Of a stretch of 64,000 nt of DNA, positions 54,936 to 64,000 are shown piece after piece. The position numbers and the translations under genes are program-made. A model generated the notes under the pieces. That model saw nothing but the letters and a program-made list of their open reading frames with translations. It was not told the origin of the DNA and ran no database searches. Position 1 is the stretch's first letter, and every line of letters begins with the position of its first letter. This DNA comes from Neofusicoccum parvum (taxonomy: Eukaryota; Ascomycota; Dothideomycetes; Botryosphaeriales; Botryosphaeriaceae). Location: the NCBI GenBank assembly GCA_020912385.1, contig CP087208.1, positions 62,001 through 126,000 on the forward strand, in the 5' to 3' direction.

Positions 54936-55762
54936 ATGCCCTCGGTCCGCTCTCTCAGCATCCTCGCGGTGCTGGCCGCCGTGCTGCTGCCCATCTACAC
55001 CTGGCTGGAGAAAAACCTCGACTCCTTCTACATCTTCGACCCCAAGGACCTGCACGGCCTGGCCAACCGCGCCATCGCCCAGCATGGCAACGACACGAGG
55101 GGCATCGTCAGCTACATCACCGGCGAGCTGTCCGGCCGCGACGAGCTCACCACATTCGTGAACCTCGACGAGGAGTGGGTCTTCAACAACGCCGGCGGTG
55201 CCATGGGCGCCATGTACATTATCCATGCCAGTAAGTGCATTTGTCGAACCGCGGGCGGACGTGGGAAGCTAACGGCTCAACAGGCATCACCGAGTACCTG
55301 ATCATCTTCGGTAAGCGCTGCGCTCGCAGACAATGAGTAGCAACGGGGGAGACTGACCGTGTAAGGCACTGCCATTGGAACCGAGGGCCACTCCGGCCGC
55401 CACACGGCCGACGACTACTTCAACATCCTGACCGGCACCCAGCTCGCATACGTGCCTGGACAGTACGAGCCAGAGGTGCGTTGAGGAAGGAGCTGGAACC
55501 AACAAGTGGCGCACGTGCTGACGTCAACAAACAGGTGTACCCTCCCGGAAGCGTGCACCACCTCCACCGCGGCGACGTGAAGCAGTACAAGATGGACTCG
55601 TCATGCTTCGCCATGGAGTACGCCCGCGGCTGGATCCCGCCCATGCTCTTCTTCGGCTACGCCGACACCTTCAGCAGCACCCTCGACTTCCCGACCCTGT
55701 GGGCCACCACCAGGATAACCGGCCGCGAGATGATCGCCAACCTGCTGAAGTGGAAGCTGTGA
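54936..55762 (+). CDS. ERG2: C-8 sterol isomerase (ERG2)
   Basis: Ergosterol-pathway enzyme of the ER membrane that moves the double bond of fecosterol from C-8 to C-7. It is the fungal sigma-1-receptor homologue and the target of morpholine fungicides. Four exons (54936-55230, 55284-55310, 55366-55475, 55535-55762) give 219 aa, the usual length. The N-terminal hydrophobic anchor ([17 protein letters not shown]) is followed by [57 protein letters not shown] and the C-terminal [20 protein letters not shown], all strongly conserved. Exon 2 is only 27 bp (ITEYLIIFG). Family assignment is very secure. Confidence 0.97.
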
Positions 55763-56485
55763 AGCGTCATGCGGTTAGGCTTGCGACGATATGTCCCAAA
55801 AGGCAGCATGCCGCCGCGAAGCTCCGCTGCACTACTGTGCCAGCATGCGGAGTAACGCCCGCCGGTCACACGCTAGCAGACCGGACCCGAGATATTGGCG
55901 GAGATATCCATGTATAGACGCCCGCCGCCTGTTAATAGAAGCCTTGCATTAGAGCGAGGCGCAGCCGCATAGAGGGGACTTGAGACGTGAATGCTTTGGC
56001 GAGTCTCGTTCCTGATCTCTCGTATATAATAAAGACGGTCGGCACTTGTCGGCCCTTCTCGCAGCCGTATGCAACTCGCCTTACCCCTCTATCTCCTTCA
56101 GAATGTTTGAGCGCCTTGACGCCGTTTGTCCCTCGGCCACACTTCCCGGCCCAGACATGCCGGCCCTCGACGTCGCTTAGAACGGGCAGCGCGGGATCGT
56201 CTCCAATTTTACCTCCTTAACACCGATTCGCTCATGGTTCATCTCGTCTCTTCCGCCAAAACCGGCATGGCGCGACGTATATCACTGACGCGTGCGCGTC
56301 CAACCATGGCGCTAGCCGCCGCGTGCAGCGGGACATGCCAGTGATAGGGCGGCCGGGTTTATTCAGTACGATGCTCCGCGGGCCGCTTCTGCAGGAACTA
56401 TATATCTTGACGGAAATATGCTTGTTCCAGAAGAAGCATATTCGCGGTTTTCTTGTCGACCTCGCGCGCCCTCCATCCGACGGCC
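55763..56485. other. Intergenic between ERG2 and lysophospholipase
   Basis: Terminator region of ERG2 and promoter of the lysophospholipase. A CTATATATCTTG element at about 56398-56409 is a possible TATA box 77-88 bp before the chosen ATG. No coding frame is supported. Confidence 0.4.
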
Positions 56486-58152
56486 ATGGCGTCACTCAAC
56501 CACCTCGGCGCCGCGGCGCTCTTCATCTCCAGCGCGCTCGCCGCCTCCGCATATGGTCCCGTCGACGCGACCTGTCCGACCACTGCCGTGGTGCGCGCCT
56601 CGGCCGATGGCGTCAACTCCGATGAAGCCGCCTACGTTGCCGCGCGCAAGCCAATTGCGCAAGAGGCTCTCCTGGCATGGCTCACCAAGATCGACCCGGC
56701 CTACGCCGCTCTCGACAGCTCCAGCCTCCCCACCTTGGGGCTGACCACCAGCGGGGGCGGGTACCGCAGCATGCTAACGGGAGGCGGCGTGGTCCAGGGC
56801 CTAGACAAGCGCGACAGTAACGTGTCGACGTCTGGCCTGTACCAGGCCTTCACGTACCAGGCTGGACTGTCGGGCGGTTCGTGGCTGCTGTCGTCGCTGG
56901 CCGGCAACGACTGGCCGACTGTGTCGTCGCTTCGGGACGGGCTGTGGTCAGCCGGCCTGCAGGAGACATTGTTCCTGTCCGACACGTCCGATGGCTCCAT
57001 CGACATCGTCGCCGACCTGGCGGCCAAGGCCGCTGCTGGCTTCGACGTGACGCTGACTGACCCGTGGGGCCGCTCGATATCGAACCAGCTCCTGTACGGC
57101 GACGACGGCGGTGTCAACAAGACGCTCTCCGGCGTGACCGCCAACTCGCAGTACGCATCCGCCGCGGTGCCGTTCCCCATCATCACGGCGCTGGGTGTCG
57201 AGACGTGGGAGGGCCAGTGTGACCCCGAGCGCAACGCCACGCAGTACGAGTTCACCCCGTACGAATTCGGTTCCTGGGACTCTGGGGTCGCCGCCTTCAC
57301 CCCAACTAAATACCTAGGATCCTCCTACTCCGCCGGTGCCACCACCACTGACGGCTGCGTCACGGGATTCGACAACCTGGGCTTCATCTTCGGCACCTCC
57401 TCTTCTCTTTTCAACAGCGTCTGCGTGCCCCTCTACGTCAACCAGACGGAGCTTGGCGTGTACCTCTCCGAATTTGTGCTCAAGCTGCACGAGCTGGCCA
57501 CGCAGGATCTCTTCGCCATGTACCCCAATCCGTTCTACGAGAACCCCTCCTCCTCGCTCGTGTCCGCCCAGGAGAACCTGCACCTCGTCGACGGCGGCCT
57601 GTCCGACCAGAACAACCCGATCTGGCCGCTGCTGCACCGCGCCGACCTCGACGTGCTCCTCGTCAACGACAACAGCGCCGACACGACGGACAACTGGCCC
57701 AACGGCACCGAGATCTACAACACCTGGACGCAGGCGCAGGCGCAGGGCCTGGCCGACCGCATGCCCGCCATCCCCGACGTCGCCACCTTCGTCGCCGAGG
57801 GCCTGAACCAGCGGCCCGCCTTCTTCGGCTGCAACGCCACCGACGCCCTGACCATCGTGTACGTGCCGAACTACAACTTCACGTACGACAGTAACGTCGC
57901 GACGCTGAAGCTGCAGTACACTCCGGCGGAGACGAGTGGTGAGTTTTTAAAGGCTTTCTTTTTCCCCCTCATGAGTAAAAGCAGCAGCGCTAACGCGGCC
58001 GGACAGGCATGATCGCAAACGGCGTGCAAGTCGCGTCGCAGGGCGGCGACGCCCAGTGGGGCGCGTGTCTGGCGTGCGGCATCATGGCGAAGAGCGGCGC
58101 GGCGCTGCCCGACGGGTGCGCGGCGTGTTTGGAAGAGTACTGCTACAACTAA
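56486..58152 (+). CDS. Secreted lysophospholipase/phospholipase B
   Basis: Secreted acyl hydrolase of the fungal phospholipase B (cPLA2-like) family that removes fatty acids from lysophospholipids. Two exons (56486-57938 and 58007-58152) give 532 aa, somewhat shorter than the ~600 of many members. The start gives a signal peptide (MASLNHLGAAALFISSALAA); an upstream in-frame ATG at 56453 is less suitable. The oxyanion-hole block TTSGGGYRSMLTGGG, the nucleophile elbow QAGLSGGSWLLSSLAG (GLSGGS) and the catalytic Asp in LVDGGLSDQNNPIWPLL are all intact. PDV and NFTYDS near the end and six Cys in the last exon (WGACLACGIM, GCAACLEEYC) fit the family. No GPI-anchor signal is seen. Many N-glycosylation sequons. 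Confidence 0.95.
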
Positions 58153-58798
58153 TCAGTCGGCGAGAGTCCGAGATTGTCAGATCTCAGGGGCCAGAAAATA
58201 ATAAAAATTGGAAAGGGTTCTCACAATTCGTGGTGTGATGGGGGAGGGGATGGCGGCAACATAGGGAAGAGATGGGCTGAGAGTCTCGCAATCGGTATAC
58301 CCCGCGGACACGGGAAGGGAGTTGAGGAACCGGATATAATTGCTAATTTCAAGGAGAGACTGCAGAACAGAGCAAGGAAATTAAAAATTACAAGCTACGC
58401 GAGAGTGAACTTTTGTTTATGGCAACGCCCCCAAGCCCCAAATCCCCCAACGGATATATAAGCAACAGTATCATCCAGCTGTCGTCGTGTCTGTGTATTG
58501 AGTGAGTGAGTGAGTGAGTGAGAATTCGGGAGTCTTGCAACTCCCTGTTGAGGCGCAAAGTCTAGAGGTAAGTCTATTGTCGTAAGAGAGAAAACAAAAA
58601 ACGGTTGGACTTTAAGTTCGTAAAGCAGATCGCCTCCCTTGGTGTGTGACAGGGCACCTGCCTCTGGTTTCCCCTCCCCCTTTCCCCGGATGAAAAAAAT
58701 TGGAACAGCCCGCAAAATAAAACGCCAACTCCTACACCTTCCGTATCGCCCCTTCGCCTCTCTGGTATATCTTTACAGGATTAGTACACAGCAGCATA
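58153..58798. other. Convergent intergenic region with (GAGT)n
   Basis: Tail-to-tail spacer between the lysophospholipase (+) and the coiled-coil protein (-). It is AT-richer and includes the GAGT microsatellite at 58500-58522. No gene seen. Confidence 0.45.
58500..58522. repeat. (GAGT)n microsatellite
   Basis: Between five and six uninterrupted copies of GAGT in the convergent spacer. Confidence 0.85.
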
Positions 58799-59962
58799 TC
58801 ACTGCTCGGCGGCAAAGTCAAGCTTGAGGTCATCCTTCTTCTTGTCGTGGAAGAACGACATCCTCGAGAACCTCTCGCGCAGACGGGTCGACGACTTCTT
58901 CTCCTTCGGCTTGCCGTCCTTGGTCTTCTCCGACGCGGCGTTCTTCCTCCGCATGCGGCGGCGCTTGGGGCTCACGCCCTCATCCTCCTCGCCGCCCTCG
59001 TGGTCGTGGTCGTGGTCGTGGTCGGTGAAGTCGCTCTCCTCGTTGCGCGGCGCCTCGACGATGGAGATCATCGACGCCCGCGTGGTCAGGCGCGGGCTGG
59101 GCGGGAAGCCGCTGCGCGGCGGCGGCACGGCGGCCGAGCAGCTGTAGGGCCGCAGCGACTGCTGCGACGCGTTCGAGTTGGCCGTCAGCTCCGTGCTGCT
59201 GGCGTAGCCGGTGTGGCGGTACGGCGACTCGGCCGCCACGGGGCTGCCGTTCGCCGCCCCCGGCCGGGTGTTCGGGTCCAGGGAGTCGTGCCTGTAGGCC
59301 GGGTGGATGTCTTCCTGCGAGCCGCCGACGGGCTTCAGGCCGCCGCTTGGCTGCCGCTGGTGGTGGTGGTAGTGGGGGGGCGGTTGCTGCGTCTGCGCTT
59401 GCTGCTGCAGCTGCGCCTTCAGCTCCTCGATCTCGCCCTCGGCGCGGCGCAGCTCGTTCTTGACGCGCGCGAGCTCCTTCTCGCGGCGCGCCAGCTCGCT
59501 CTCGGCGCGCATGCGGTCGTTCTCGGCCTTGCGGACGTGCTCGAGGAGCCCTTGCATCTCCTCCTCCGACATGTTGCAGTCGGCCGGCGGCTCCTCCTCC
59601 GGCTCCTCGGGCGGCGGCGACGGCGCGCCGAACGAGAAGAAGCCGCGCGCGGCCATGGGGAAGGTCGCGCTGTGGCGCTTCTGCTGCGAGTCCGGCACGG
59701 GCGGGGCGCTCTTGAGGCCGGGCTCGACGTCGGCGGCGGCGGCGGCGGCGTCGGTCGAGATGGTCAGCTGGTTGGCGCGCGCGAACGGGTTGCGGCGCAG
59801 GAGCGACGAGTCGAGCGAGAGGCGGTTGTTCTTGTCCATGGCAGGGCTCTTGGGCAGCTCCAGGTGCTGCTGCTTCTGCTGGGGCGGGCTGCTCGGGGTC
59901 ACGCTGAGCGGCGGCGGCGAGTCTGCAACGAACGACTGCGGGCGCGCGGGGTCGGCCGACAT
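58799..59962 (-). CDS. Hypothetical coiled-coil protein, low-complexity rich
   Basis: Single-exon gene of 387 aa from the ATG at 59962 (MSADPARPQSFVADSP); five codons earlier another in-frame ATG exists. The N-terminal third is Pro/Ser/Ala-rich with SLLRRNPFARANQL and HSATFPMAARGFFSFG. The middle (SEEEMQGLLEHVRKAENDRM through RRAEGEIEELKAQLQQQ) is a strong coiled coil of about 70 residues. A His/Gln/Pro-rich stretch, a Ser-rich part, a DHDHDHDH run and a C-terminal basic region (SPKRRRMRRKN, LRERFSRMSFFHDKKKDD) follow. The SATFP and RRNPF pieces suggest phospho-regulated docking motifs. Fungal homologues likely exist but no function is known to me. It may be a scaffold or nuclear protein. Confidence 0.8.
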   Translation of the reverse strand: MSADPARPQSFVADSPPPLSVTPSSPPQQKQQHLELPKSPAMDKNNRLSLDSSLLRRNPFARANQLTISTDAAAAAADVEPGLKSAPPVPDSQQKRHSATFPMAARGFFSFGAPSPPPEEPEEEPPADCNMSEEEMQGLLEHVRKAENDRMRAESELARREKELARVKNELRRAEGEIEELKAQLQQQAQTQQPPPHYHHHQRQPSGGLKPVGGSQEDIHPAYRHDSLDPNTRPGAANGSPVAAESPYRHTGYASSTELTANSNASQQSLRPYSCSAAVPPPRSGFPPSPRLTTRASMISIVEAPRNEESDFTDHDHDHDHEGGEEDEGVSPKRRRMRRKNAASEKTKDGKPKEKKSSTRLRERFSRMSFFHDKKKDDLKLDFAAEQ

Positions 59963-60728
59963 GGCCTTTTGAATCACTGGGCGGGCGCAGAGTCAGGAAC
60001 ATGAGCGAATAATATAAATTGTGAATGAGAGCGTTTTGGGTCGGCAGCTAGCGAGCGGAGTTTTGCCTGGTGCCGGCAATCCCGTTATGGAGCCTCGAGC
60101 CATGGCTGGCGCCGCGGCGGCGCTCGGCCGCGATCCGAGCCGGAGCAGCGAGGCGGTAGGCGGGCGGGGAAGGGGTCTGCGGAGCGGTGGGTGGTGCAGG
60201 CATGCGCATGCACATGCACGATGGGATCTGGTGGGAGCCATACCGATGGATGTGAGGCCGGGGACCTCGTTCTGTGCCGCCATGCCTTCCGTCATCGCGA
60301 ACGAATGAGAGCACCCGCTGCGGGTGGGACAGCCATGCGCGTCGAGCCTTAAGTTTCGCGGCAGCCTGGCGGGATAGGGGCGGTGATAGGAGACATGACA
60401 CCATGACGCTCGTCCGCAGCGCACACGCGGGGACCAAGCGCGGCGCGCCCGAGCTCGGCCTCAGCGAAGCCCTCCGGCGAGTGGGCGGCGGCGTGCCGGG
60501 AGCCTGAGCGGAGTCTCTTACGCGCGATTAATATGTGCCTGCTGCCGCGTGATGCCTCTATCCTACACTTGCCCGCGCGACCGGCCCCCGGACGCGCAGT
60601 TCTCAACTCCCCAGACAGACCGCCGGCGCGGGCCCGTGCCCGGAGCAGCGCTGCCGTAATGAAGGCGCGCCCTCAGCGAGATGACGCCCCATTGCTTGGA
60701 GGCTCTGCCGGCGTTGCGGGCGACGAGC
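59963..60728. other. Intergenic, GC-rich
   Basis: Promoter/5' UTR of the coiled-coil gene and 3' flank of the next minus-strand gene. Frames are composition-driven and motif-free. Confidence 0.4.
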
Positions 60729-61367
60729 CTAATTCTTCGTGCTCGAAGAAGAATCCGACTGCCCCTCCCCCTCCCCCTCGTGGCCCGTCTTGCCCCTGCC
60801 CCAATTCCACACGTCCCAGATCTGGTCCATGATGAGGTCGCCGTAGCCTCTGCCCTCTTCAATCGCCTCGCGCTCCTCCTTCAGCCGCCTCTCGCGCCAC
60901 CCCTCGGTCTCGCCGCCCATCCACACGCGCTGCAGCACGCTCTGCTCCTGCTTCTTGCTCTCCTGTTCCTGGCCCGCCTGCCGCAGCAGCGCGTCGCGCT
61001 CCTCCTTGGCCCGCCGCTGCATCTCCTGCACCTGCCGCGCCCGCTCCGTCGGCATGTGGTCGGCCGGCTGCACCACGCTGTCGAACTGGTTGCCCACGCG
61101 CTGCAGGATTGTCCGCCCGGTGCGCTCACGCACCAGGTGCTCCGCCCCGATCAGAGTCATGCCGCTGAGGCCGAAGGTGTAGAGGTCGAGCTTGCGCGGC
61201 GGGATCATCGCTATCGTCGGGCAGGCAACCAGCAGGAAGATCGAGAGCCGATGCGTCAGCTTTGCGTAGCCCTCGCGGTCGGCATTGGGGAGCGTGTCCG
61301 TCGACGCCGTTGGGACGGCGGGAGGGGCAGGGTTGGACGGCATGGGTGTTCCTGATGTCGGTGCCAT
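60729..61367 (-). CDS. Small membrane protein of the fungal 'rhomboid family'-annotated type
   Basis: Single exon of 212 aa starting MAPTSGTPMPSNPAPPAVP. Two hydrophobic helices lie at about residues 38-75 (LSIFLLVACPTIAMIPPRKL and LYTFGLSGMTLIGAEHLV), connected by the PPRKLDLYT loop that is the hallmark of this conserved fungal family. A long charged C terminus with coiled-coil potential (ERARQVQEMQRRAKEERDAL) and VWMGGETEGWRERRLKEERE, then GYGDLIMDQIWDVWNWG, matches the family's conserved end. Database entries often call such proteins 'rhomboid family membrane protein', but the rhomboid Ser/His catalytic motifs are absent, so the label is historical. Location is probably a mitochondrial or ER membrane; function unknown. 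Confidence 0.85.
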   Translation of the reverse strand: MAPTSGTPMPSNPAPPAVPTASTDTLPNADREGYAKLTHRLSIFLLVACPTIAMIPPRKLDLYTFGLSGMTLIGAEHLVRERTGRTILQRVGNQFDSVVQPADHMPTERARQVQEMQRRAKEERDALLRQAGQEQESKKQEQSVLQRVWMGGETEGWRERRLKEEREAIEEGRGYGDLIMDQIWDVWNWGRGKTGHEGEGEGQSDSSSSTKN

Positions 61368-61865
61368 GATTGTGGAGGAGAAGTGTCCGCGTAGTCTTGG
61401 TTGCGCAAGACAGGCGTTGTCTGGTTGTGGTTGTAGTCGAAAATGCGGCGAGGAAATTTTTCCAGGGACCCCGTAGCGCAGTAGTGCGCGGTCAAAGCCT
61501 GCGAAGGTCGTTGTTCGTAATGCGACAGCCTCTAGCAACGTGCCGCATAGGCTGGAGGGTGGGGAGTTGTACGCGCGGTGCCAATTGGCGATGGTGATGG
61601 TTTGCCGGAAAAGTCGATGCGGTCATGACATGCGGCCGCCTCGCCGATTCATCGCTCGTCTGACTAAGCAGACGCCTGAATCGTGATGCATGTCGACGCG
61701 CAGTCCCGCAGTCGTACACAGATCTCACGCTTCTCCCCAGCTGCGAGACGCCGAATTTCTCAAAGCAGCATTATGGCCCCTGGAGCACTGACTCCCTGCC
61801 ACGTGGAAGATCAGGGACAGCGGACTGCTGGATGCCTGGCATCTTTATGCAATTGATCAGGCAGG
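61368..61865. other. Intergenic
   Basis: Upstream of the small membrane protein and 3' flank of the JmjC gene. Nothing recognised. Confidence 0.4.
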
Positions 61866-63153
61866 TCACTCTTCACCACCTTTTTCGCCTAACGGATAAC
61901 CATTCGCAACTCCGCCTGTGCTTCTGGCAAAAGAGCACAGTGACCAAAATGGACCGCTGAAGTCCATGTCATACCTGAGAATCATTAGTGTGTCACATAA
62001 AATCATGCCCTCAAGTATTCCACATACCAGTAATTGACAGCACAGCATACGCCTTCCTCTGAGCAGCTTTGCGCCACCTTGTGGTACCTGGACAACAATC
62101 AACATCAAGTAAAGGAACAGAGGTTTCAAGCGAACTCCAAAGGACGTACCATAATGCCGGAAGATATAGCATGTCACCCGGATTCAAAGTGACTTTGACC
62201 GGCCTTGATAGTTTCGAAAACTCAGTGGGCCGTACTGCCGGCTCATCAGGATCCCATAGCGCCCAATTCACCGTTTTTGCCGGCCCTGCCATCTCTACTT
62301 GCAAATCGTGAAGGTCTTCTTCCGAGAAGTCTCCGACGTCTCCCTTTCTGGGCACATACTTGGCCGCAGCAATAGATTTCTCGTTGATGCAAGCGGCCTC
62401 GATCGGCGGCATGAGCGTGAAGTGTTTCTGGCCCAAGACCTGGACGTAGATGTTCTCGTAATTGTCTTTGTGCAGGGAAGTCGTGCTGCGTGAGCTTCCA
62501 AGCCAGAAGTTGATTGCGTCTGGACTTTGCTGAAGAGCTATGCGCGCGAAGGGAATGTCCTTCGGGACGTCTGCGAACAGGCTCTCATACTCGTTGCGGA
62601 GGTTGTCGTTTTCTTCGCTTTGTCAACACTTTCAACTTCAGCACCCCTCAGAAGTCCAGAACATACGAGTCTGAGCATATCTGACGACCTTTGGCTCTCG
62701 GTCGCCGAGCTCTTGATTTTGTATTTTGGATATCACCTCGGAGAAGAGCTCTTCCCTTTCGTACGGCTCCACGAACATCAAGCTTCCGTCGTCAGCCTCG
62801 ATGATAGCGTCGGCGTTGCCTTTGTTGGTTATGGCAACATTGACCAGCTGGCCGTCCATTACTTCTTTGAGGTACTCTGCATTCCAGTTCGTGTTTGACT
62901 TCCAGGAAGATGCTGCACCTCTGACGACAAAAGGCCGGTTTTTGGCCACAAATCTCATGAATTCCAGTGGACTGGGTTCTTCGGTGAGTTCGTCCACACA
63001 TTGCGGGTTCAACTCGTGGTATGAGGTTATCAGTTCTGCGTTGAAGTTAGTGAAATTGCTTCAAGCAGAAAATTTGGTGGGTGGGAAAATGGGTCAAAAG
63101 CAGAGCAATCCACCTTTTACGGACTCAGAGACCATATTTTGCTCCAACGGCAT
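61866..63153 (-). CDS. JmjC-domain protein, JMJD7-like (cupin-8 2OG-Fe(II) oxygenase)
   Basis: Member of the small JmjC oxygenases; animal JMJD7 is a lysyl hydroxylase of GTPases. Five exons (63114-63153, 62667-63035, 62150-62612, 62028-62087, 61866-61974) give 346 aa. The 40-bp first exon (MPLEQNMVSESVK) was found by following the phase of the acceptor at 63036. ELITSYHELN, VDELTEEPSPLEFMRFVAKN and RPFVVRGAASSWKSN are typical of the family. The metal site begins with HKD in TTSLHKDNYENIYVQVLGQK, and the distal His is in LYLPALWYHKVAQS, which spans an intron. VRYAQTQNDNLRNEY follows the second intron. The C terminus NYWYDMDFSGPFWSL is conserved. Divergent from IMP1 with 432 bp between start codons. 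Confidence 0.93.
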
Positions 63154-63585
63154 TCTGGGTAGCGGAATCCGTCACGTGGATGGTTCGCAGCAGTTTCTCT
63201 ATCAATAGTACTGTAGCGAACTCCAAGGGCGCTGAGGGCATATTGGCGCCGTTAGTCATCGTGCTTTGCGTCTCGGTATGGAAAATCTCACGTTTGGGCT
63301 TAATAGCGGTCCGTCCGTCTGAATCCTGCCAGCAACCTTAAGCTTCTGTAACAAATGCAATTCTGCTATAAAGCTAAAGTTCAACACTGACTGGCAGAAA
63401 AAAATGTTCGAAGAACGACTTCGTGGGTGAAAGATTGAGCTGCCTCGCGCGAAGGCATCGGGTGAGACCACCCACAAACGAGCCGGCATTCAACCGGCGC
63501 GTCATTTCCATCTGCACAAGTGCGCGTCACACCTGCGCCTACAGCACAAGCTCGACTCACCTCTCCATCCACCCACCCACCCACC
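63154..63585. promoter_or_regulatory. Shared divergent promoter, JMJD7-like and IMP1
   Basis: 432-bp head-to-head spacer between two conserved genes. A (CCAC)n run (CCACCCACCCACCCACC, about 63568-63584) abuts the IMP1 start codon. No separate coding frame. Confidence 0.4.
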
Positions 63586-64000
63586 ATGCCGTTCCCCCGC
63601 CTCACGCGCCTCCTCCCCTCCTTCGGCCGCACGCCTCTCACCGCGCCGCAGCTCATCTTCCACACGGTCGCGGCCGGGCTGCTCTACCACGTCGTGGCGG
63701 CGCACACGTTCACGATCCGGTTCACGTACGGGGCATCGATGGTGCCGACGCTGCAGACGATCGGCGACGCGGTGGTCATCTCGCGCGCGCACCGGCGGGG
63801 CCGCGGCATTGCCGTCGGCGACCTGGTCAACTACGAGAACCCGTTCCGGCTGGACTACGGCGTGATCAAGCGGGTGGTGGGCATGCCGGGGGACTTCGTG
63901 CTGCGGGACACGCCGGGCGCGGAGGGCGAGGGCTTGATGGTGCAGGTGGGGGCTTCGTTGGGCTCCGCGGGGCCGCTTTGTGCTGACGTCGAGGATAGGT
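63586..64000 (+). CDS. IMP1: Mitochondrial inner membrane protease subunit 1 (5' part, cut by right edge)
   Basis: Signal-peptidase-like serine protease (S26 family) that trims proteins sorted to the intermembrane space. Exon 1 (63586-63945, 120 codons) holds a helix (LIFHTVAAGLLYHVVAAHTF), the catalytic Ser in TYGASMVPTLQ, and the catalytic Lys in YGVIKRVVGMPGDFV after GDLVNYENPF. The Lys-Arg pair and SMxPT motif are diagnostic. A GTGGGG donor at 63946, TGCTGAC branch and TAG at 63996-63998 define a 53-bp intron. The last two bases (GT) would begin the Val of the usual QVPEGH block, so the C-terminal third lies beyond the window. Subunit 1 versus 2 was chosen by the VISR and VNYENPF context; this is likely but not certain. 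Confidence 0.9.
   Translation, partial: MPFPRLTRLLPSFGRTPLTAPQLIFHTVAAGLLYHVVAAHTFTIRFTYGASMVPTLQTIGDAVVISRAHRRGRGIAVGDLVNYENPFRLDYGVIKRVVGMPGDFVLRDTPGAEGEGLMVQVGASLGSAGPLCADVEDR

Noticed and set aside
58847..60004. 385-codon plus-strand and 340-codon minus-strand frames
   Set aside because: Shadows of the coiled-coil protein gene; the translation is extremely Arg/Ala/Val biased.
1..64000. Search for a PKS, NRPS, DMATS or terpene synthase
   Set aside because: No ketosynthase, adenylation, prenyltransferase or DDxxD-type motif was seen in any sizeable frame, so no complete metabolite cluster is claimed.
1..64000. tRNA, rRNA, CRISPR arrays or transposases
   Set aside because: No cloverleaf-compatible B-box context, rRNA block, spacer array or DDE/integrase motif was recognised by eye; a tRNAscan or RepeatMasker run would be decisive.

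Overview
The window is nuclear DNA of a filamentous ascomycete (Pezizomycotina). Genes are split by short introns of about 45-110 bp with GTAAGT-type donors, CTNAC branch points and CAG/TAG acceptors. The gene content is typical of a plant-associated or saprotrophic mould: laccase, GH3 and GH12 glycosidases, PTH11-type and cAMP-receptor-type 7TM receptors, a SesA cell-death domain, Zn2Cys6 regulators and ERG2. A class-level placement (perhaps Dothideomycetes) would be a guess. All calls come from reading translated sequence and splice sites by eye; no database search was possible.

Region 1 (1-16.3 kb) is an accessory block rich in secreted and oxidative enzymes: the 5' end of a GH3 beta-glucosidase (-), an asco-laccase (-), a small cysteine-free secreted protein (+), a GMC oxidoreductase (+) facing a cytochrome P450 (-), a PTH11-like 7TM protein (+), an aldo/keto reductase with a mitochondrial-like leader (-) and a GH12 endoglucanase (-). 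Region 2 (16.3-21.4 kb) is gene-poor. It holds one candidate small secreted peptide and ends in a GC-rich stretch upstream of a 7TM protein (21.5-22.8 kb).

Region 3 (23.3-30.5 kb) looks like the decayed remains of a secondary-metabolism locus. It has a Zn2Cys6 regulator with a damaged zinc cluster, then fragments of a LovD/beta-lactamase-type transesterase, a P450 and a short-chain dehydrogenase, and finally an apparently intact bicovalent-FAD BBE-type oxidase. Several breaks can be explained by CpA-to-TpA changes, the hallmark of repeat-induced point mutation (RIP). No PKS, NRPS or terpene cyclase is present.

Region 4 (31-48 kb) mixes a secreted effector-like protein, an intronless 1018-aa von Willebrand A-domain protein, a GPR1/FUN34/YaaH transporter, a cAMP-receptor-like GPCR, a Cys-rich single-pass membrane protein, a SesA-domain protein ending in two amyloid-motif-like repeats, a short-chain dehydrogenase and an intronless Zn2Cys6 regulator. 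A 2.3-kb interval (48.0-50.35 kb) lacks a clear gene but has a TATA box, a well-formed intron and two short ORFs.

Region 5 (50.3-64 kb) moves into conserved gene space: an M20 carbamoylase/amidohydrolase divergent from an MFS transporter, ERG2 sterol C-8 isomerase, a secreted lysophospholipase, a coiled-coil protein, a 'rhomboid family'-type small membrane protein, a JMJD7-like JmjC protein, and the 5' part of mitochondrial inner-membrane protease subunit 1, cut by the right edge. The most noteworthy items are the SesA/amyloid-motif gene, the decayed metabolite locus, the unassigned vWA protein and the unexplained 48-50 kb transcript signals.
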